In this document: in pieces, positions 19,270 to 28,770 of the stretch | How positions within the stretch are numbered: the first letter of the stretch is position 1 | Layout: every line of letters starts with the position of its first letter | Assembly (NCBI RefSeq): GCF_014646015.1 | Contig: NZ_BMMQ01000005.1 | Coordinates: 124,001-188,000 of the forward strand | Direction of reading: 5' to 3' | Source of the DNA: Microbacterium nanhaiense | GTDB taxonomy: Bacteria > Actinomycetota > Actinomycetes > Actinomycetales > Microbacteriaceae | DNA length: 64,000 nt | Translations under genes and position numbers: made by a program | Notes under the pieces: model-generated | Database searches by the model: none | Told to the model about the DNA's origin: nothing | What the model saw: the letters and a program-made list of their open reading frames with translations, nothing else

Positions 19270-19343
19270 TCGGGATAACAGGATTTGAACCTGCGACCTC
19301 CTCGTCCCGAACGAGGCGCGCTACCAAGCTGCGCCATATCCCG
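19270..19343 (-). tRNA. tRNA-Pro (anticodon CGG)
   Basis: A 74-base reverse-strand cloverleaf. The acceptor arms CGGGATA and TATCCCG pair, the anticodon loop is TTCGGGA giving CGG, and the T-arm contains GGTTCAAATCC. The discriminator base is A and the CCA end is not encoded. A TAGACT -10-like box lies upstream at about 19355-19360 (reverse strand). Confidence 0.95.
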
Positions 19344-19469
19344 CGACAACTCAATAAGTCTACATGCGCCGATGATCCAGCGCGAATCGTCCCCGACGCC
19401 CGCGCGTGGCGCGCTCGGGCATGAGGGGATGTCCGACGCGATCCCACCCGGACGCTCTACCCTGGATTC

Positions 19470-20072
19470 ATGGACATCGAGGCGCAGGTGAAGGACGCAC
19501 TGCGCGATTACGACCGCAACCTCGTCGAGTACCGCCGCCTGCGCGACACGTGCGAGACCGAGATCCCCTCGCACCTTCGGCAGTGGGGAGTGCTCGACTT
19601 CCGCGTCGAGGCCCGCGTGAAGAAGCGCGGATCCTTCGAGCAGAAGGTGCGCCGGGATCCGTCGCGACCCGTGCTCGACATGGTCGGCCTGCGCATCATG
19701 ACCTTCTTCCGCAGCGACATCCCGCAGGTCGAGAAGATGACCCGGCGTCTCTTCGACGTCAAGGAAGACTCCTACATCGACAAGGGCGACCTGTTGAGCG
19801 ACGCGAGCTTCGGTTATCGCAGCGTCCAGTTCGTCGCCCACACTCGCGGCGACGGCGTGGGCGGCGACTTCGAGGCGGGGATCCCCGTCGAGGTGCAGAT
19901 CCGTACGATGCTCGAGCACGTCTGGGCGGAGGTCGAGCACGACTTCCGGTACAAGCCCCAGCACGAGGCGCCGAGCGCCGACATCAACCGCCGCTTCGCC
20001 CTGACCGCGGCGCTGCTCGAGCAGGCCGACGTCAACCTCGACGACATTCGCCGCGAGCTCGACGCTCGCTAG
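19470..20072 (+). CDS. Small alarmone synthetase (RelA/SpoT-domain only)
   Basis: A 200-residue stand-alone RelA/SpoT synthetase domain. The ATP loop (RVKKRGSFEQK, about residues 46-57), the metal aspartate in DMVGLR, the SFGYRSVQF segment and the EVQIRTMLEHVWAEVEH motif are present, so it is probably an active pyrophosphokinase making (p)ppGpp-type nucleotides. There is no hydrolase, TGS or ACT domain. The YRSVQF segment lacks the histidine usual after YxSxH. The ATG is 6 bases after TACCCT (19458-19463), so it is probably leaderless. No antitoxin partner is evident. Confidence 0.82.
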   Translation: MDIEAQVKDALRDYDRNLVEYRRLRDTCETEIPSHLRQWGVLDFRVEARVKKRGSFEQKVRRDPSRPVLDMVGLRIMTFFRSDIPQVEKMTRRLFDVKEDSYIDKGDLLSDASFGYRSVQFVAHTRGDGVGGDFEAGIPVEVQIRTMLEHVWAEVEHDFRYKPQHEAPSADINRRFALTAALLEQADVNLDDIRRELDAR

Positions 20073-20992
20073 CCCTCCGCGCGCGCCGCGAGCGTGATGA
20101 GGGAGACCTCCGGGCGGCAGCAGAACCGCACGGGGGCGTAGATCGAGTGGCCGAGACCGGCACTCACGTTCAGTGGCACCGTGCGCCCGCCCTGCGCCCA
20201 GCTCGACAGGCCGCGCGCCTGCTTCACCGGCAGATCGCAATTCGACACGAGTGCGCCGAAGAACGGCAGGCGTACCTGCCCGCCGTGGGTGTGCCCGGCG
20301 AGAATGAGGCCGGCTCCGCGGTCGATGAAGCCGTCGAGCACGCGACGGTACGGCGCGTGGGTCACACCGATCGTGATGTCGGCGACCGGCTGGACCTCGA
20401 TTGAGGAATCGAGCGCGTCGAAGTCGTCCAGCTTCAGGTGCGGGTCGTCGGTGCCGATGAAGCGGATCCGCGTCCCGCGAACCTCGATCGTGTCTGACGC
20501 GTTGTCGAGATTCGACCAGCCGAGCTCACCCGCGAGGAACGCATCGAGACCCTCGGTGTCGAGCGGCGGCACCTGGTGGGGTGCCTTCGAGGGGCCGCGG
20601 AAGTAGCGCAGGGGATTGCGCGGCTTCGGCGACCAGAGGTCGTTGGATCCGTGCACGTACACGCCTGCTGTCCCGTCGAAGGATCCGAGGGCCGAGCGAA
20701 TCGCGGGGAGCGAGTCGGCGTGACCGAAGTGGTCTCCCGTGTCGACGACGAGGTCCGGGCGCAGCGACGCGAGGTGGCTGATCCACGCGCGCCGCCGCGC
20801 CTGCCAGGGCGCGAGGTGCATGTCGCTGAGGTGCAGGATCCGCACCGGCGCGGCACCCGGTTCCAGAACGCGCACCGTGTGGTGGCGCACCGTGTACAGG
20901 TGTCGCTCGATGCCGATGCCCCAGACGGCGCTCGCGGCGCCGACCGCGGCGATCGCGCCGAGGGCGGCGCCGGGCCCTACTCGTCGTCGCAC
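20069..20992 (-). CDS. Membrane-anchored metallophosphoesterase
   Basis: A 307-residue calcineurin-like phosphoesterase. The N-terminus has one hydrophobic segment (about residues 10-27) and then the two-metal motifs: LHLSDMHL, DTGDHFGH, GSND, GVTHAP and AGHTHGGQ. This YkuE-like type is usually on the outer face of the membrane and acts on phosphodiester or lipid substrates. It overlaps the end of the upstream penicillin-binding-protein gene by 16 bases, so the two are co-transcribed, which suggests a cell-envelope substrate. Its stop overlaps the convergent alarmone synthetase by a few bases. Confidence 0.87.
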   Translation of the reverse strand: MRRRVGPGAALGAIAAVGAASAVWGIGIERHLYTVRHHTVRVLEPGAAPVRILHLSDMHLAPWQARRRAWISHLASLRPDLVVDTGDHFGHADSLPAIRSALGSFDGTAGVYVHGSNDLWSPKPRNPLRYFRGPSKAPHQVPPLDTEGLDAFLAGELGWSNLDNASDTIEVRGTRIRFIGTDDPHLKLDDFDALDSSIEVQPVADITIGVTHAPYRRVLDGFIDRGAGLILAGHTHGGQVRLPFFGALVSNCDLPVKQARGLSSWAQGGRTVPLNVSAGLGHSIYAPVRFCCRPEVSLITLAARAEG

Positions 20993-23658
20993 GTCTTCGA
21001 CTCGTAGTAGATGTCGATCCGGGCACCGTCGGTGAGATACTCACCCGCCGACGGGTTCGTGCGGGTCACGCGGCCCTCGTCAGGAGCATCGTCCTTCTCA
21101 CTGCACGAGCGGTAGATGCGCAGGCCCGCCTCGAAGAGCTGGTCGTACGCCTTCGCATACGACATCCCCTTGACATCCGGCACCTTGATCGAGCCCTTGC
21201 CGTTCGACACCTGGAGCGTGATGAGGCTGCCGGCGGGAGCCTCGCCCGACGGGTTCGAGCGCTCGACGAGGCCCTTGTCCTGGTCGCCCGGGATCTCGTT
21301 CGGGTCGACCGAGACGTTGAAGCCCTTATCGCGCAGCGCCTGCGTGGCCTGCTCGACGGACATGCCCGCGACGTTCGGCACGGGGTGCCTCGTCGTCTTG
21401 ATCAGGCCCGGATCCGGATCCGGGAAGTTGTCGCCGCCGAACCGGGCGTTCGCGGCCGCCTGGTTCGCCTTGGAGAGCGAGTAGCGCAGCTGCGCGAGCT
21501 GGGTGCCGTTCGGGGTATAGGAATCGAAGAGGTCTCCCCGGTACTCCGTGGTACTACGGCCCGCGTCATTGATGTTCTGTCGGTACTTCCAGACGAGGTT
21601 GCCGTTGTAGTCGGCCTCGCCCTCGTAGACGGCGTCATAGCTGCCGACCCAGGCCGCGGTGGTCACATTTCTCGACGACTGGATCATCCAGCTCTGGAGG
21701 TTCTGGTGGGTACCCGTCTTGCCGAATGTCTGGATGCCGTCTCCCACACGCGCAGGTGCACCGGATCCCTGCGAGCCCTCCAGCACGGAGCGCATGTCGA
21801 ATGCCGTCGTGTTGGCGATGTTCTCATCGAGAACGCGCCTGCACTCGTTTTCCGGCATAGGCAGATCGTTGCCGTCGGCATCCTTCGCTCCGACAATCGC
21901 CGTCGGTTCGCAGCGTACGCCGCCGTTGGCGACCGCCGCGTAAATGGCGGCCATGTCGATGGGCGCGACGTTCTTGGAACCAAGAAGACTGAAGGCGCCG
22001 TCATCGTTCTGCGGGATGGGTTTACCATCACCTCGCTTGAGACCCATATCGACGGCGACCTGGTGAATCTCGCACACGTCCAGCTGCGAGCCCATCGCCC
22101 AGAACCCCGAGTTCAGCGACAGCTCGGTGAACTTCTGCACGGTACCGACGAGTCCGCCGTTGCCAGCGAAGTTATCGCCGCGTGTGGGCGTGGCCGAGCC
22201 GATCGGGCTTCCGTTGCACGTCATGGGCATCGTCCGGCCGACACGGCCGTCGAGCACCTCGTTGACGCTACGGCCGTTCTTCAACCAATCGATGATCGTG
22301 AAGATCTTGTACGTCGAACCCGCCTCGAAGCCGCTGGAGGAGCCGTGCACCTGGTCGCCGGCGAAGATGACGGACGTCTCGCCCTTGGTCTTATCGCCGA
22401 TTTCGCTGAATCGCGTGTTCTGCGCGAGCGTGAGGATGTTGCCGGTCTTGTTGTCGATCTGCACCGTCGTCGCGCCGAAGCGGAGGTTGTTCAGGTACTG
22501 GGGCGCGTTGGCCGCCATGGCCTGCTGTGCCTCGTACTGCAGGCCGTTGTCGAGCGTCGTGTAGATCTCGAGGCCACCGCGGCGCAGCACGTTCTGGCGC
22601 TCGGTGTTGTTGTCGCCCTCGATCGCGCCGAACGCCTCGTCGTAGCGCGGGTCGTTGAGGATCGTGTTCGTGACGTACTGGCAGAAGTATGCCGAGCCGC
22701 CGGCCGCGCTGCAGCCCTTCACGCGCTCGGTGACGTCCGGCACGATCTCCTGCGCGATGGTCTCGTCGTACTGCTTCTGCGAGATGGTGCCCTCGGCGAG
22801 CATACGGCCGAGCACCTGGTCGCGGCGGTTCTTCGCGGCCGCGTAGCCGTTCTCCTCGCCGTTCGTCTCGCTGTCGGGGTAGTCGAGGCGCAGGGTGTTG
22901 GGGTTGTTGACGATACCGACGAGGGTTGCCGCCTGGCTGAGCGTCAGGTCCTTCGCGGTCGTGTTGAAGTAGTACTGCGCGGCGGCCTCGATGCCGTAGG
23001 TCGATCCGCCGAAGTTCACGAGGTTCAGGTACCCGATGAGGATCTGCTCCTTCGAGTACTCCTGCTCGATCGTGATGGCGTACCGCATCTCCTGCAGCTT
23101 GCGCTGGTAGCCGGCGGTTCCTTCCGCCGTGGATGCCTCATAGGCGCAATCCGCCAGCTCTTCCTCGTTCGCCGCCGTGCGCTCGCATACCTGCAGCTGC
23201 ACGCCCTTGACGTACTGCTGGCTGATGGACGAACCACCCTGCGTACTCTCGGACACGGCGTTGCTGAGCAGCGCGCGGCCGGTTCCGATCAGGTCCACGC
23301 CGCCGTGCTCGAAGAAGCGCGGATCCTCCGTCGAGAGCAACGCGTCGTAGACGTAGGGGGAGACCTGGTTGTACTCGACGGGCTCGCGGTTCTGGTCGTA
23401 GAACGATGCGAGCTCGTAGTACTCGCCGCTGCCGTCGCCCTTCTGGGCGTAGATCGTCGTCGGCTCCATCGGCCGGTCGATCTGCAGGTTGCCCGGCAGG
23501 CTGTCGAACAGCGAAATGGCGCTGGAGGCGGCATACCCCGAGACGGCAATGGCCGGGGTGACGGTCGCGGTCACGAGAATTCCGGCGATCGCACTGAGAC
23601 CGACGAGTCCCAACAACCCGCCGAGCACGCCGCCGAACGTCCTTTTCGCATGAGGCAT
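20977..23658 (-). CDS. Class A penicillin-binding protein with PASTA domains
   Basis: A bifunctional peptidoglycan transglycosylase/transpeptidase of 893 residues. Order: a membrane anchor (about 10-45), a GT51 glycosyltransferase domain (EDPRFFEHGG, then GGSSISQQYVKG), a transpeptidase domain with SxxK at Ser448 (STYK), SLN and KTG, then two C-terminal PASTA repeats (about residues 765-890). The ATG at 23658 is 7 bases after TAGCAT (23666-23671, reverse strand), so the mRNA is probably leaderless. PASTA repeats bind peptidoglycan fragments and are typical of actinobacterial PonA-type proteins. Confidence 0.93.
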   Translation of the reverse strand: MPHAKRTFGGVLGGLLGLVGLSAIAGILVTATVTPAIAVSGYAASSAISLFDSLPGNLQIDRPMEPTTIYAQKGDGSGEYYELASFYDQNREPVEYNQVSPYVYDALLSTEDPRFFEHGGVDLIGTGRALLSNAVSESTQGGSSISQQYVKGVQLQVCERTAANEEELADCAYEASTAEGTAGYQRKLQEMRYAITIEQEYSKEQILIGYLNLVNFGGSTYGIEAAAQYYFNTTAKDLTLSQAATLVGIVNNPNTLRLDYPDSETNGEENGYAAAKNRRDQVLGRMLAEGTISQKQYDETIAQEIVPDVTERVKGCSAAGGSAYFCQYVTNTILNDPRYDEAFGAIEGDNNTERQNVLRRGGLEIYTTLDNGLQYEAQQAMAANAPQYLNNLRFGATTVQIDNKTGNILTLAQNTRFSEIGDKTKGETSVIFAGDQVHGSSSGFEAGSTYKIFTIIDWLKNGRSVNEVLDGRVGRTMPMTCNGSPIGSATPTRGDNFAGNGGLVGTVQKFTELSLNSGFWAMGSQLDVCEIHQVAVDMGLKRGDGKPIPQNDDGAFSLLGSKNVAPIDMAAIYAAVANGGVRCEPTAIVGAKDADGNDLPMPENECRRVLDENIANTTAFDMRSVLEGSQGSGAPARVGDGIQTFGKTGTHQNLQSWMIQSSRNVTTAAWVGSYDAVYEGEADYNGNLVWKYRQNINDAGRSTTEYRGDLFDSYTPNGTQLAQLRYSLSKANQAAANARFGGDNFPDPDPGLIKTTRHPVPNVAGMSVEQATQALRDKGFNVSVDPNEIPGDQDKGLVERSNPSGEAPAGSLITLQVSNGKGSIKVPDVKGMSYAKAYDQLFEAGLRIYRSCSEKDDAPDEGRVTRTNPSAGEYLTDGARIDIYYESKTCDDE

Positions 23659-23756
23659 AGGCTTGATGCTAGGGGAAAACCCTGTGTGCGCCACTCGCGC
23701 GCTCGGCATATCCGCCGATTCACCACGCATTTTTCGCAGTACCGACGGGAGAACTC

Positions 23757-23981
23757 GTGACCACCTGGGAATACCTCACCACTCCGCTGATGATCCACAA
23801 CACGGCGGCCATTCTGAACAACTGGGGCAAGCAGGGGTGGGAGCTCGTGCAGGTCGTGCCGAACGCCGACGGCGGACTCGTCGCATACCTCAAGCGCCCG
23901 GCGGGTGGCGGCGAACAGAACGCCGGCCTCGCGCACGCGGCCCAGGCGGCGAAGCAGTTCGAGGGCGAGGGCGCCCAGTGA
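23757..23981 (+). CDS. DUF4177 small protein
   Basis: A 74-residue protein starting with GTG after GGGAG. It contains WEYLTTPL and WGKQGWELVQVV, typical of DUF4177 (a small beta-rich domain of unknown function), then an Ala/Gln-rich tail. Its stop overlaps the RidA start by GTGA. Co-transcription with RidA is common in related genomes, but the role is unknown. It is divergent from the penicillin-binding-protein gene. Confidence 0.85.
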   Translation: MTTWEYLTTPLMIHNTAAILNNWGKQGWELVQVVPNADGGLVAYLKRPAGGGEQNAGLAHAAQAAKQFEGEGAQ

Positions 23982-24436
23982 GCATCTCGCAGCGCCTCGC
24001 GGAACTCGGGCTCGAGCTTCCCGAGGTCGCGGCCCCCGTCGCGAGCTACATCCCCGCCAAGATCCACGGAGACCTGGTCTGGACCTCCGGTCAGCTTCCG
24101 TTCGTCGCGGGCGAGCTGCCCGCGTCCGGCAAAGTGGGTACGGACGTCGACGCCGAGGCCGCTCAGGATCTCGCCCGCATCTGCGCGCTCAACGCGATCG
24201 CGGCGGCGGCCGCCGCCGTGGGCGGCGTCGACCGCCTCACGGGCGTCTTCAAGGTGACCGGCTTCGTCGCCTCCGAGCCGTCGTTCACCGGCCAGCCCGG
24301 CGTGATCAACGGCGCGAGCAACCTCCTCGGCGAGCTCTTCGGCGAGGCGGGCGCGCACAGCCGCTCGGCCGTCGGCGTCCCGGTCCTCCCTCTAGACAGC
24401 GCCGTCGAGGTCGAGGTCGCCTTCACCTTCGCGTGA
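23978..24436 (+). CDS. RidA-family protein
   Basis: A 152-residue YjgF/YER057c/UK114-fold protein. Canonical RidA hydrolyses reactive enamine/imine intermediates from PLP enzymes. The conserved WTSGQLPF segment is present, but the catalytic arginine of true RidA is not obvious, so it may belong to a Rid1-7 subgroup. It begins with GTG in a GTGA overlap with the DUF4177 gene. Confidence 0.85.
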   Translation: MSISQRLAELGLELPEVAAPVASYIPAKIHGDLVWTSGQLPFVAGELPASGKVGTDVDAEAAQDLARICALNAIAAAAAAVGGVDRLTGVFKVTGFVASEPSFTGQPGVINGASNLLGELFGEAGAHSRSAVGVPVLPLDSAVEVEVAFTFA

Positions 24437-24451
24437 GCCACGGGCCGCAAT

Positions 24452-24518
24452 GACGGAAATGAGCCGGTTCAGCGGATGAATCCCTCTCGGGGATCCGCAG
24501 AACCGGCTCATTTCCGTC
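24452..24518. terminator. Long two-part hairpin between RidA and acs
   Basis: A perfect outer 19-bp stem (24452-24470 with 24500-24518) and an inner GCGGAT/ATCCGC stem (24472-24477 with 24493-24498), loop including GGATCC. It has no U-tract and lies between convergent genes. Confidence 0.8.
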
Positions 24519-24533
24519 GAACGGGGGCGGCGC

Positions 24534-26504
24534 CTACTTGACCTGCTTCGCGATCGTCGACATGACCATCGTGTCCGCGAGGGTCTGGGTGTCGCCGACC
24601 TCCCGGCCCTCGGCGACATCCCGCAGCAGGCGCCGCATGATCTTGCCGGAGCGGGTCTTCGGCAGCTCGCTGACGATGAACACGTCGCGGGGTCGGGCGA
24701 TGGGGCCGATCTGCTGGCCGACCCAGAGGCGCAGCTGCTCGGCGAGGCCCTCGGCTCCGTGCGCCTTGAGGAAGCTCTCCTTGAGGATCACGAAGGCGAC
24801 GACGGCCTCGCCCGTCATCTCGTCCGAGGCGCCGACGACGGCAGCCTCGGCGGTCGCCTCGTGGGCGACGAGCGCCGACTCGATCTCGGCGGTGGACAGC
24901 CTGTGGCCCGAGACGTTCATGACGTCGTCGACGCGGCCGAGCAGCCAGATGTCGCCGTCCGCGTCGCGGCGGGCGCCGTCACCCGCGAAGTAGAAGCCCT
25001 TGTCGGCGAACATCTTCCAATAGGTGTCGACGAAGCGCTCGGGGTCGCCCCAGATCCCGCGCAGCATGCTCGGCCACGGCTCCGTGACGACGAGCAGACC
25101 TCCCGCATCGTTGCCGACCGACTCGCCCTTGTCGTCGACGACGTCGATCGAGATGCCCGGCTGCGGCACCTGGGCGGATCCGGGCTTCAGCGTCGTGATG
25201 CCGGGCAGCGCCGAGATCATGATCGCGCCGGTCTCCGTCTGCCACCACGTGTCGACGATGGGGGTCAGGCCCGCACCGATGACCTCGCGGAACCACATCC
25301 AGGCCTCGGGGTTGATCGGCTCGCCGACGGATCCGAGCAGGCGCAGCGACGACAGGTCGCGCTTCTGCGGGATCTCGCGTCCCTGCTTCATGAAGCTGCG
25401 CACGGCGGTCGGGGCGGTGTAGAAGATGCTGACGCGGTACTTCTCGATGATGTCCCACCAGCGTCCCGGCTCCGGGTGCTCCGGCGTGCCCTCGTACAGC
25501 ACCTGCGTGGCGCCGTTCGCGAGGGGGCCGTACACGGCGTAGCTGTGGCCGGTGATCCAGCCGATGTCGGCGGTGCACCAGTACACATCGGTCTCGGGGT
25601 GCAGGTCGAAGATGTTCTTGTGGGTGAACGCGGCCTGCGTGAGATAGCCGCCCGAAGTGTGCAGGATGCCCTTGGGGTTACCCGTCGTCCCCGAGGTGTA
25701 GAGGATGAACAACGGGTTCTCGGCGGGGAAGGCCTCCGCCGTGTGCTCCGCGCTCGCCTGAGGGACGACGTCCTCCCACCACACATCGCGCTCGTCGTTC
25801 CACTCGACGTCCTGGCCGGTTCGGCGCACGACCAGCACGCGCTCCACCGTCGCCTGCTCTCCGGATCCGCGATCGGCGAGAGCCTGGTCGACCGCCGGCT
25901 TGAGAGCGGTCGCGCGGCCCTTGCGATAGCCGCCGTCGGCGGTGATGACGAGCTTCGCGCCCGCGTCGTCGATGCGCGAGCGAAGGCTGTCGGCGCTGAA
26001 GCCTCCGAAGACGACCGAGTGCGCGGCGCCGAGGCGCGCGACGGCGAGAATCGCGGTGATGGCCTCGGGGATCATCGGCATGTAGATGGCGACGCGGTCG
26101 CCGCGCACGATACCCCATTCGGTGAGCACGTTCGCGAGTCGTTTGACCTCCTCGGTGAGGTCGGCGTATGTAATCGTGCGGGTGTCTCCCGGCTCGCCCT
26201 CGAAGTGGAAGGCGACGCGGTCGCCGTGTCCCGCCTCGACGTGACGGTCGAGGCAGTTGTAGGCGACGTTGAGCTCGCCGTCATCGAACCACTTCGCGAA
26301 CGGCGGGTTTGACCAGTCGAGCACGTTCGTGAAGGGCGTGGCCCAGGTGAGCAGCTCGCGCGACTGATCGGCCCAGAAACCTTCGCGGTCTGCCGCGGCC
26401 GCGTCGTAGAGGTCGGGGCCGGCAACAGCGTTCGCGGCGAACTCGGGCGTCGGGGCGAAGTGGCGGGCTTCTTCGGCTGCGAGGTGGTCGATCGGCTGAG
26501 ACAT
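24534..26504 (-). CDS. acsA: Acetate--CoA ligase (stand-alone copy)
   Basis: AMP-forming acetyl-CoA synthetase of 656 residues. It has the core loop YTSGTTGNPKG, YWCTADIGWITGHSY and C-terminal PKTRSGKIMRR with the regulatory lysine. It has a good ribosome site (AAAGGAG) and a real leader, unlike many neighbours. It stands alone and is probably the housekeeping enzyme for acetate use. The paralogue at 12277 is in a sulfur operon. The two differ through most of their length, so this is not a recent duplication. Confidence 0.94.
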   Translation of the reverse strand: MSQPIDHLAAEEARHFAPTPEFAANAVAGPDLYDAAAADREGFWADQSRELLTWATPFTNVLDWSNPPFAKWFDDGELNVAYNCLDRHVEAGHGDRVAFHFEGEPGDTRTITYADLTEEVKRLANVLTEWGIVRGDRVAIYMPMIPEAITAILAVARLGAAHSVVFGGFSADSLRSRIDDAGAKLVITADGGYRKGRATALKPAVDQALADRGSGEQATVERVLVVRRTGQDVEWNDERDVWWEDVVPQASAEHTAEAFPAENPLFILYTSGTTGNPKGILHTSGGYLTQAAFTHKNIFDLHPETDVYWCTADIGWITGHSYAVYGPLANGATQVLYEGTPEHPEPGRWWDIIEKYRVSIFYTAPTAVRSFMKQGREIPQKRDLSSLRLLGSVGEPINPEAWMWFREVIGAGLTPIVDTWWQTETGAIMISALPGITTLKPGSAQVPQPGISIDVVDDKGESVGNDAGGLLVVTEPWPSMLRGIWGDPERFVDTYWKMFADKGFYFAGDGARRDADGDIWLLGRVDDVMNVSGHRLSTAEIESALVAHEATAEAAVVGASDEMTGEAVVAFVILKESFLKAHGAEGLAEQLRLWVGQQIGPIARPRDVFIVSELPKTRSGKIMRRLLRDVAEGREVGDTQTLADTMVMSTIAKQVK

Positions 26505-26726
26505 AGGGCGCTCCTTTGCGGCGTACGTGGTGCGTGCAGCGATCGCGCGGCGACGCTGCCGGGGACGACGTTACGCCGTTTCTGCGACAAACGTCGAGCG
26601 GACCCGGACGGGTGGGCGTGTCGGTACCCAGGGCAACGTGTCCACAGGCCCGAATTGAGTGAAGTTATCTGAGGGCGGCTCCTCGGCCCCGCGGCGCGGC
26701 ACGCCCGGCCGCGTAGCGTCGCCGCC

Positions 26727-27758
26727 ATGTCCGATCCGTTCATCGTCAGCCGCCGAGGCGGGCCGGGTGCGCCGGGCGATCCCGCCGCACCCGGATCCGT
26801 CGTCGCGCCTGCGGCGCGCCGATTGCGCGACGCGGAGGCGTTCGGTCCGCTCGCGCCCTACGTCGCCGACGACAGCGTCACCGACATCTTCGTCAACGGC
26901 GCTTCCGGACTCTTCGTCGATCGCGGGTCCGGAGCGGAACGCGTCGCCGACTGGCGTGCCTCGGAGAGGGAGGTGCACGACCTCGCGACCGACCTCGTCG
27001 GCTTCGGCGGGCGGCACGTCGACGATTCGGCGCCCCTCGTCGACGTACGCATGCCAGGTGGCGCGCGCGTGCACGTGGCCCTCTCGCCGATCGCCACCGG
27101 TGGCACGGCGATCTCCATCCGCGTTCCGAGGCTCGCCGACGTCGACCTCGACGGCCTCGGCGCGGGCGGGGCGTTCCCGCCCGCCGCTCGCGAATGGCTT
27201 GGATCCCTCGTCGCCCGGCGCGCGAACGTCCTCGTCACGGGCGGGGCCGGTTGCGGCAAGACGACACTGCTTTCGGCCCTGCTCGGCGCAGCACCGCGGC
27301 ACGAGCGCATCATCACGATCGAAGACGTCGCCGAGCTTCGCCTGAACCACCCGCACCACATCAGCCTCGAGGCGCGACAGGCGAACCGTGAGGGCGCCGG
27401 CGCGATCGGCCTGGCGAGACTCGTGCGCGAAAGTCTGCGCATGAGACCGGATCGCATCGTGGTCGGGGAATGCCGTGGTGAGGAGATCCGCGACCTCCTG
27501 ACCGCGCTCAACACCGGGCACGATGGCGGGGCGGGAACGCTCCACGCCAACGGGCTCGCCGACGTCCCCGCGCGCCTCGAGGCCCTGGGCGCGCTCGCCG
27601 GCTGGGATGATCACGCCGTCGCACGCCAGGCCGCGAGCGCCTTCGACGTGGTCCTGCACCTCGCGCGTGATGCGGCCGGCGATCGACGACTCGTCGCGGT
27701 GGGGGAGTTCCGTCAGGAGGGCGGACGGCTCGAGATCGAACAGGTGCAGCCGTGGTGA
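26727..27758 (+). CDS. tadA: TadA/CpaF-type secretion ATPase
   Basis: A 343-residue hexameric ATPase of the type II/IV secretion superfamily that drives Flp-pilus-like assembly. Walker A GGAGCGKTT (Lys178), the Asp box ITIEDVAELRL, Walker B RIVVGECRG and the His box TLHANG are intact. The ATG is 7 bases after TAGCGT (26714-26719), so it is probably leaderless. It heads a cluster homologous in order to the mycobacterial Rv3654c-Rv3659c genes. The partner Ssd-like protein often found upstream is not present. Confidence 0.92.
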   Translation: MSDPFIVSRRGGPGAPGDPAAPGSVVAPAARRLRDAEAFGPLAPYVADDSVTDIFVNGASGLFVDRGSGAERVADWRASEREVHDLATDLVGFGGRHVDDSAPLVDVRMPGGARVHVALSPIATGGTAISIRVPRLADVDLDGLGAGGAFPPAAREWLGSLVARRANVLVTGGAGCGKTTLLSALLGAAPRHERIITIEDVAELRLNHPHHISLEARQANREGAGAIGLARLVRESLRMRPDRIVVGECRGEEIRDLLTALNTGHDGGAGTLHANGLADVPARLEALGALAGWDDHAVARQAASAFDVVLHLARDAAGDRRLVAVGEFRQEGGRLEIEQVQPW

Positions 27759-28726
27759 GCGAAGCGGTGCCCCGCCGGGTTGCCGAACGGCCCGGGACCC
27801 CGCGGCGGCGCGCGCCGCGTTCGGCCTCCGACAGGGCGGATCCTTCGGGTACGCTGCTGTCCCTCGCCGTGCTCCTCGCGGCGGGCGCCGGGCCGACCGC
27901 CTCGTGGCGGCACCTCGCCGACAGCGGCGACGAGCACGCGCGCCATGTCGTGCGGCTGATCGATCGCGGCGACGCGGTGCCCGATGCGATCGCGGAGCAG
28001 GCCGCGCGCACGGGAGATGAGAGCTGGGGCGATGTCGCGGCCGCGTGGTCGGTTGCCGAGACGGTCGGCGCGCCGCTCGCCGACACGCTCCGAACCGTGG
28101 CCGATTCGGTGCGCGACGATGTCGAACTGCGCGCTGACGTGCGCGTCGCCCTCGCCGAGCCGACGGCCTCCGCGCGCCTCATGATGTGGCTACCCCTCCT
28201 CGGGCTGCTCGTGGGCGCGGGCCTCGGCCTCGACACGCTCGGGGTGCTGTTCCGCACCCCGTATGGTGCCGCCTGCCTCGTGACGGGCGTCGTGCTCATC
28301 CTTCTCGCACGCGCCTGGACGCGACGCCTCGTCCGCGCGGCGCAGCCGGATCCCGGAACGCCCGGCATGCACGAGGAACTGCTGGCCGCGGCCCTGTCCG
28401 GCGGCGTGTCGGTGCGCCGCGCCCGCGAGGTGCTCGCGATGTGCGACGAGTACACGCCGAGCGCGACCCGTGGATCCGTCGACGCCGACCGGGTGCTCGA
28501 ACTGTCGCACGCGGCGGGTGTGCCGGCCGTCGAACTGCTGCGGGCGGCAGCGATGCGCGCCCGATCGCTGGCCCGCGCGGACGGTCGCATGCGCGGGGCT
28601 CGCCTCGGCACGCGCCTGCTGCTCCCCATGGGAGTGTGCACGCTTCCGGCCTTCCTCCTCCTCGGCGTCGCACCGATGCTCATCAGCATCATCGTCACGA
28701 CGCCGCTACCGACGTTCGCCGGATAG
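27755..28726 (+). CDS. TadB/TadC-like secretion platform protein
   Basis: A protein of about 323 residues with a type II secretion F domain and membrane segments in the middle (LLGLLVGAGLGL...; CLVTGVVLILLA) and at the C-terminus (LLLPMGVCTLPAFLLLGVAPML). It starts with GTG at 27755 (or 27752), overlapping the TadA stop. Classical Tad systems have separate TadB and TadC; here a single F-domain protein is present, as in other Rv3657c/Rv3658c-like loci with reduced content. Confidence 0.82.
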   Translation: MSEAVPRRVAERPGTPRRRAPRSASDRADPSGTLLSLAVLLAAGAGPTASWRHLADSGDEHARHVVRLIDRGDAVPDAIAEQAARTGDESWGDVAAAWSVAETVGAPLADTLRTVADSVRDDVELRADVRVALAEPTASARLMMWLPLLGLLVGAGLGLDTLGVLFRTPYGAACLVTGVVLILLARAWTRRLVRAAQPDPGTPGMHEELLAAALSGGVSVRRAREVLAMCDEYTPSATRGSVDADRVLELSHAAGVPAVELLRAAAMRARSLARADGRMRGARLGTRLLLPMGVCTLPAFLLLGVAPMLISIIVTTPLPTFAG

Positions 28727-28770
28727 GCCGGTGAACCACATGAATACACCACGAAAGAAAGGACGAGACC

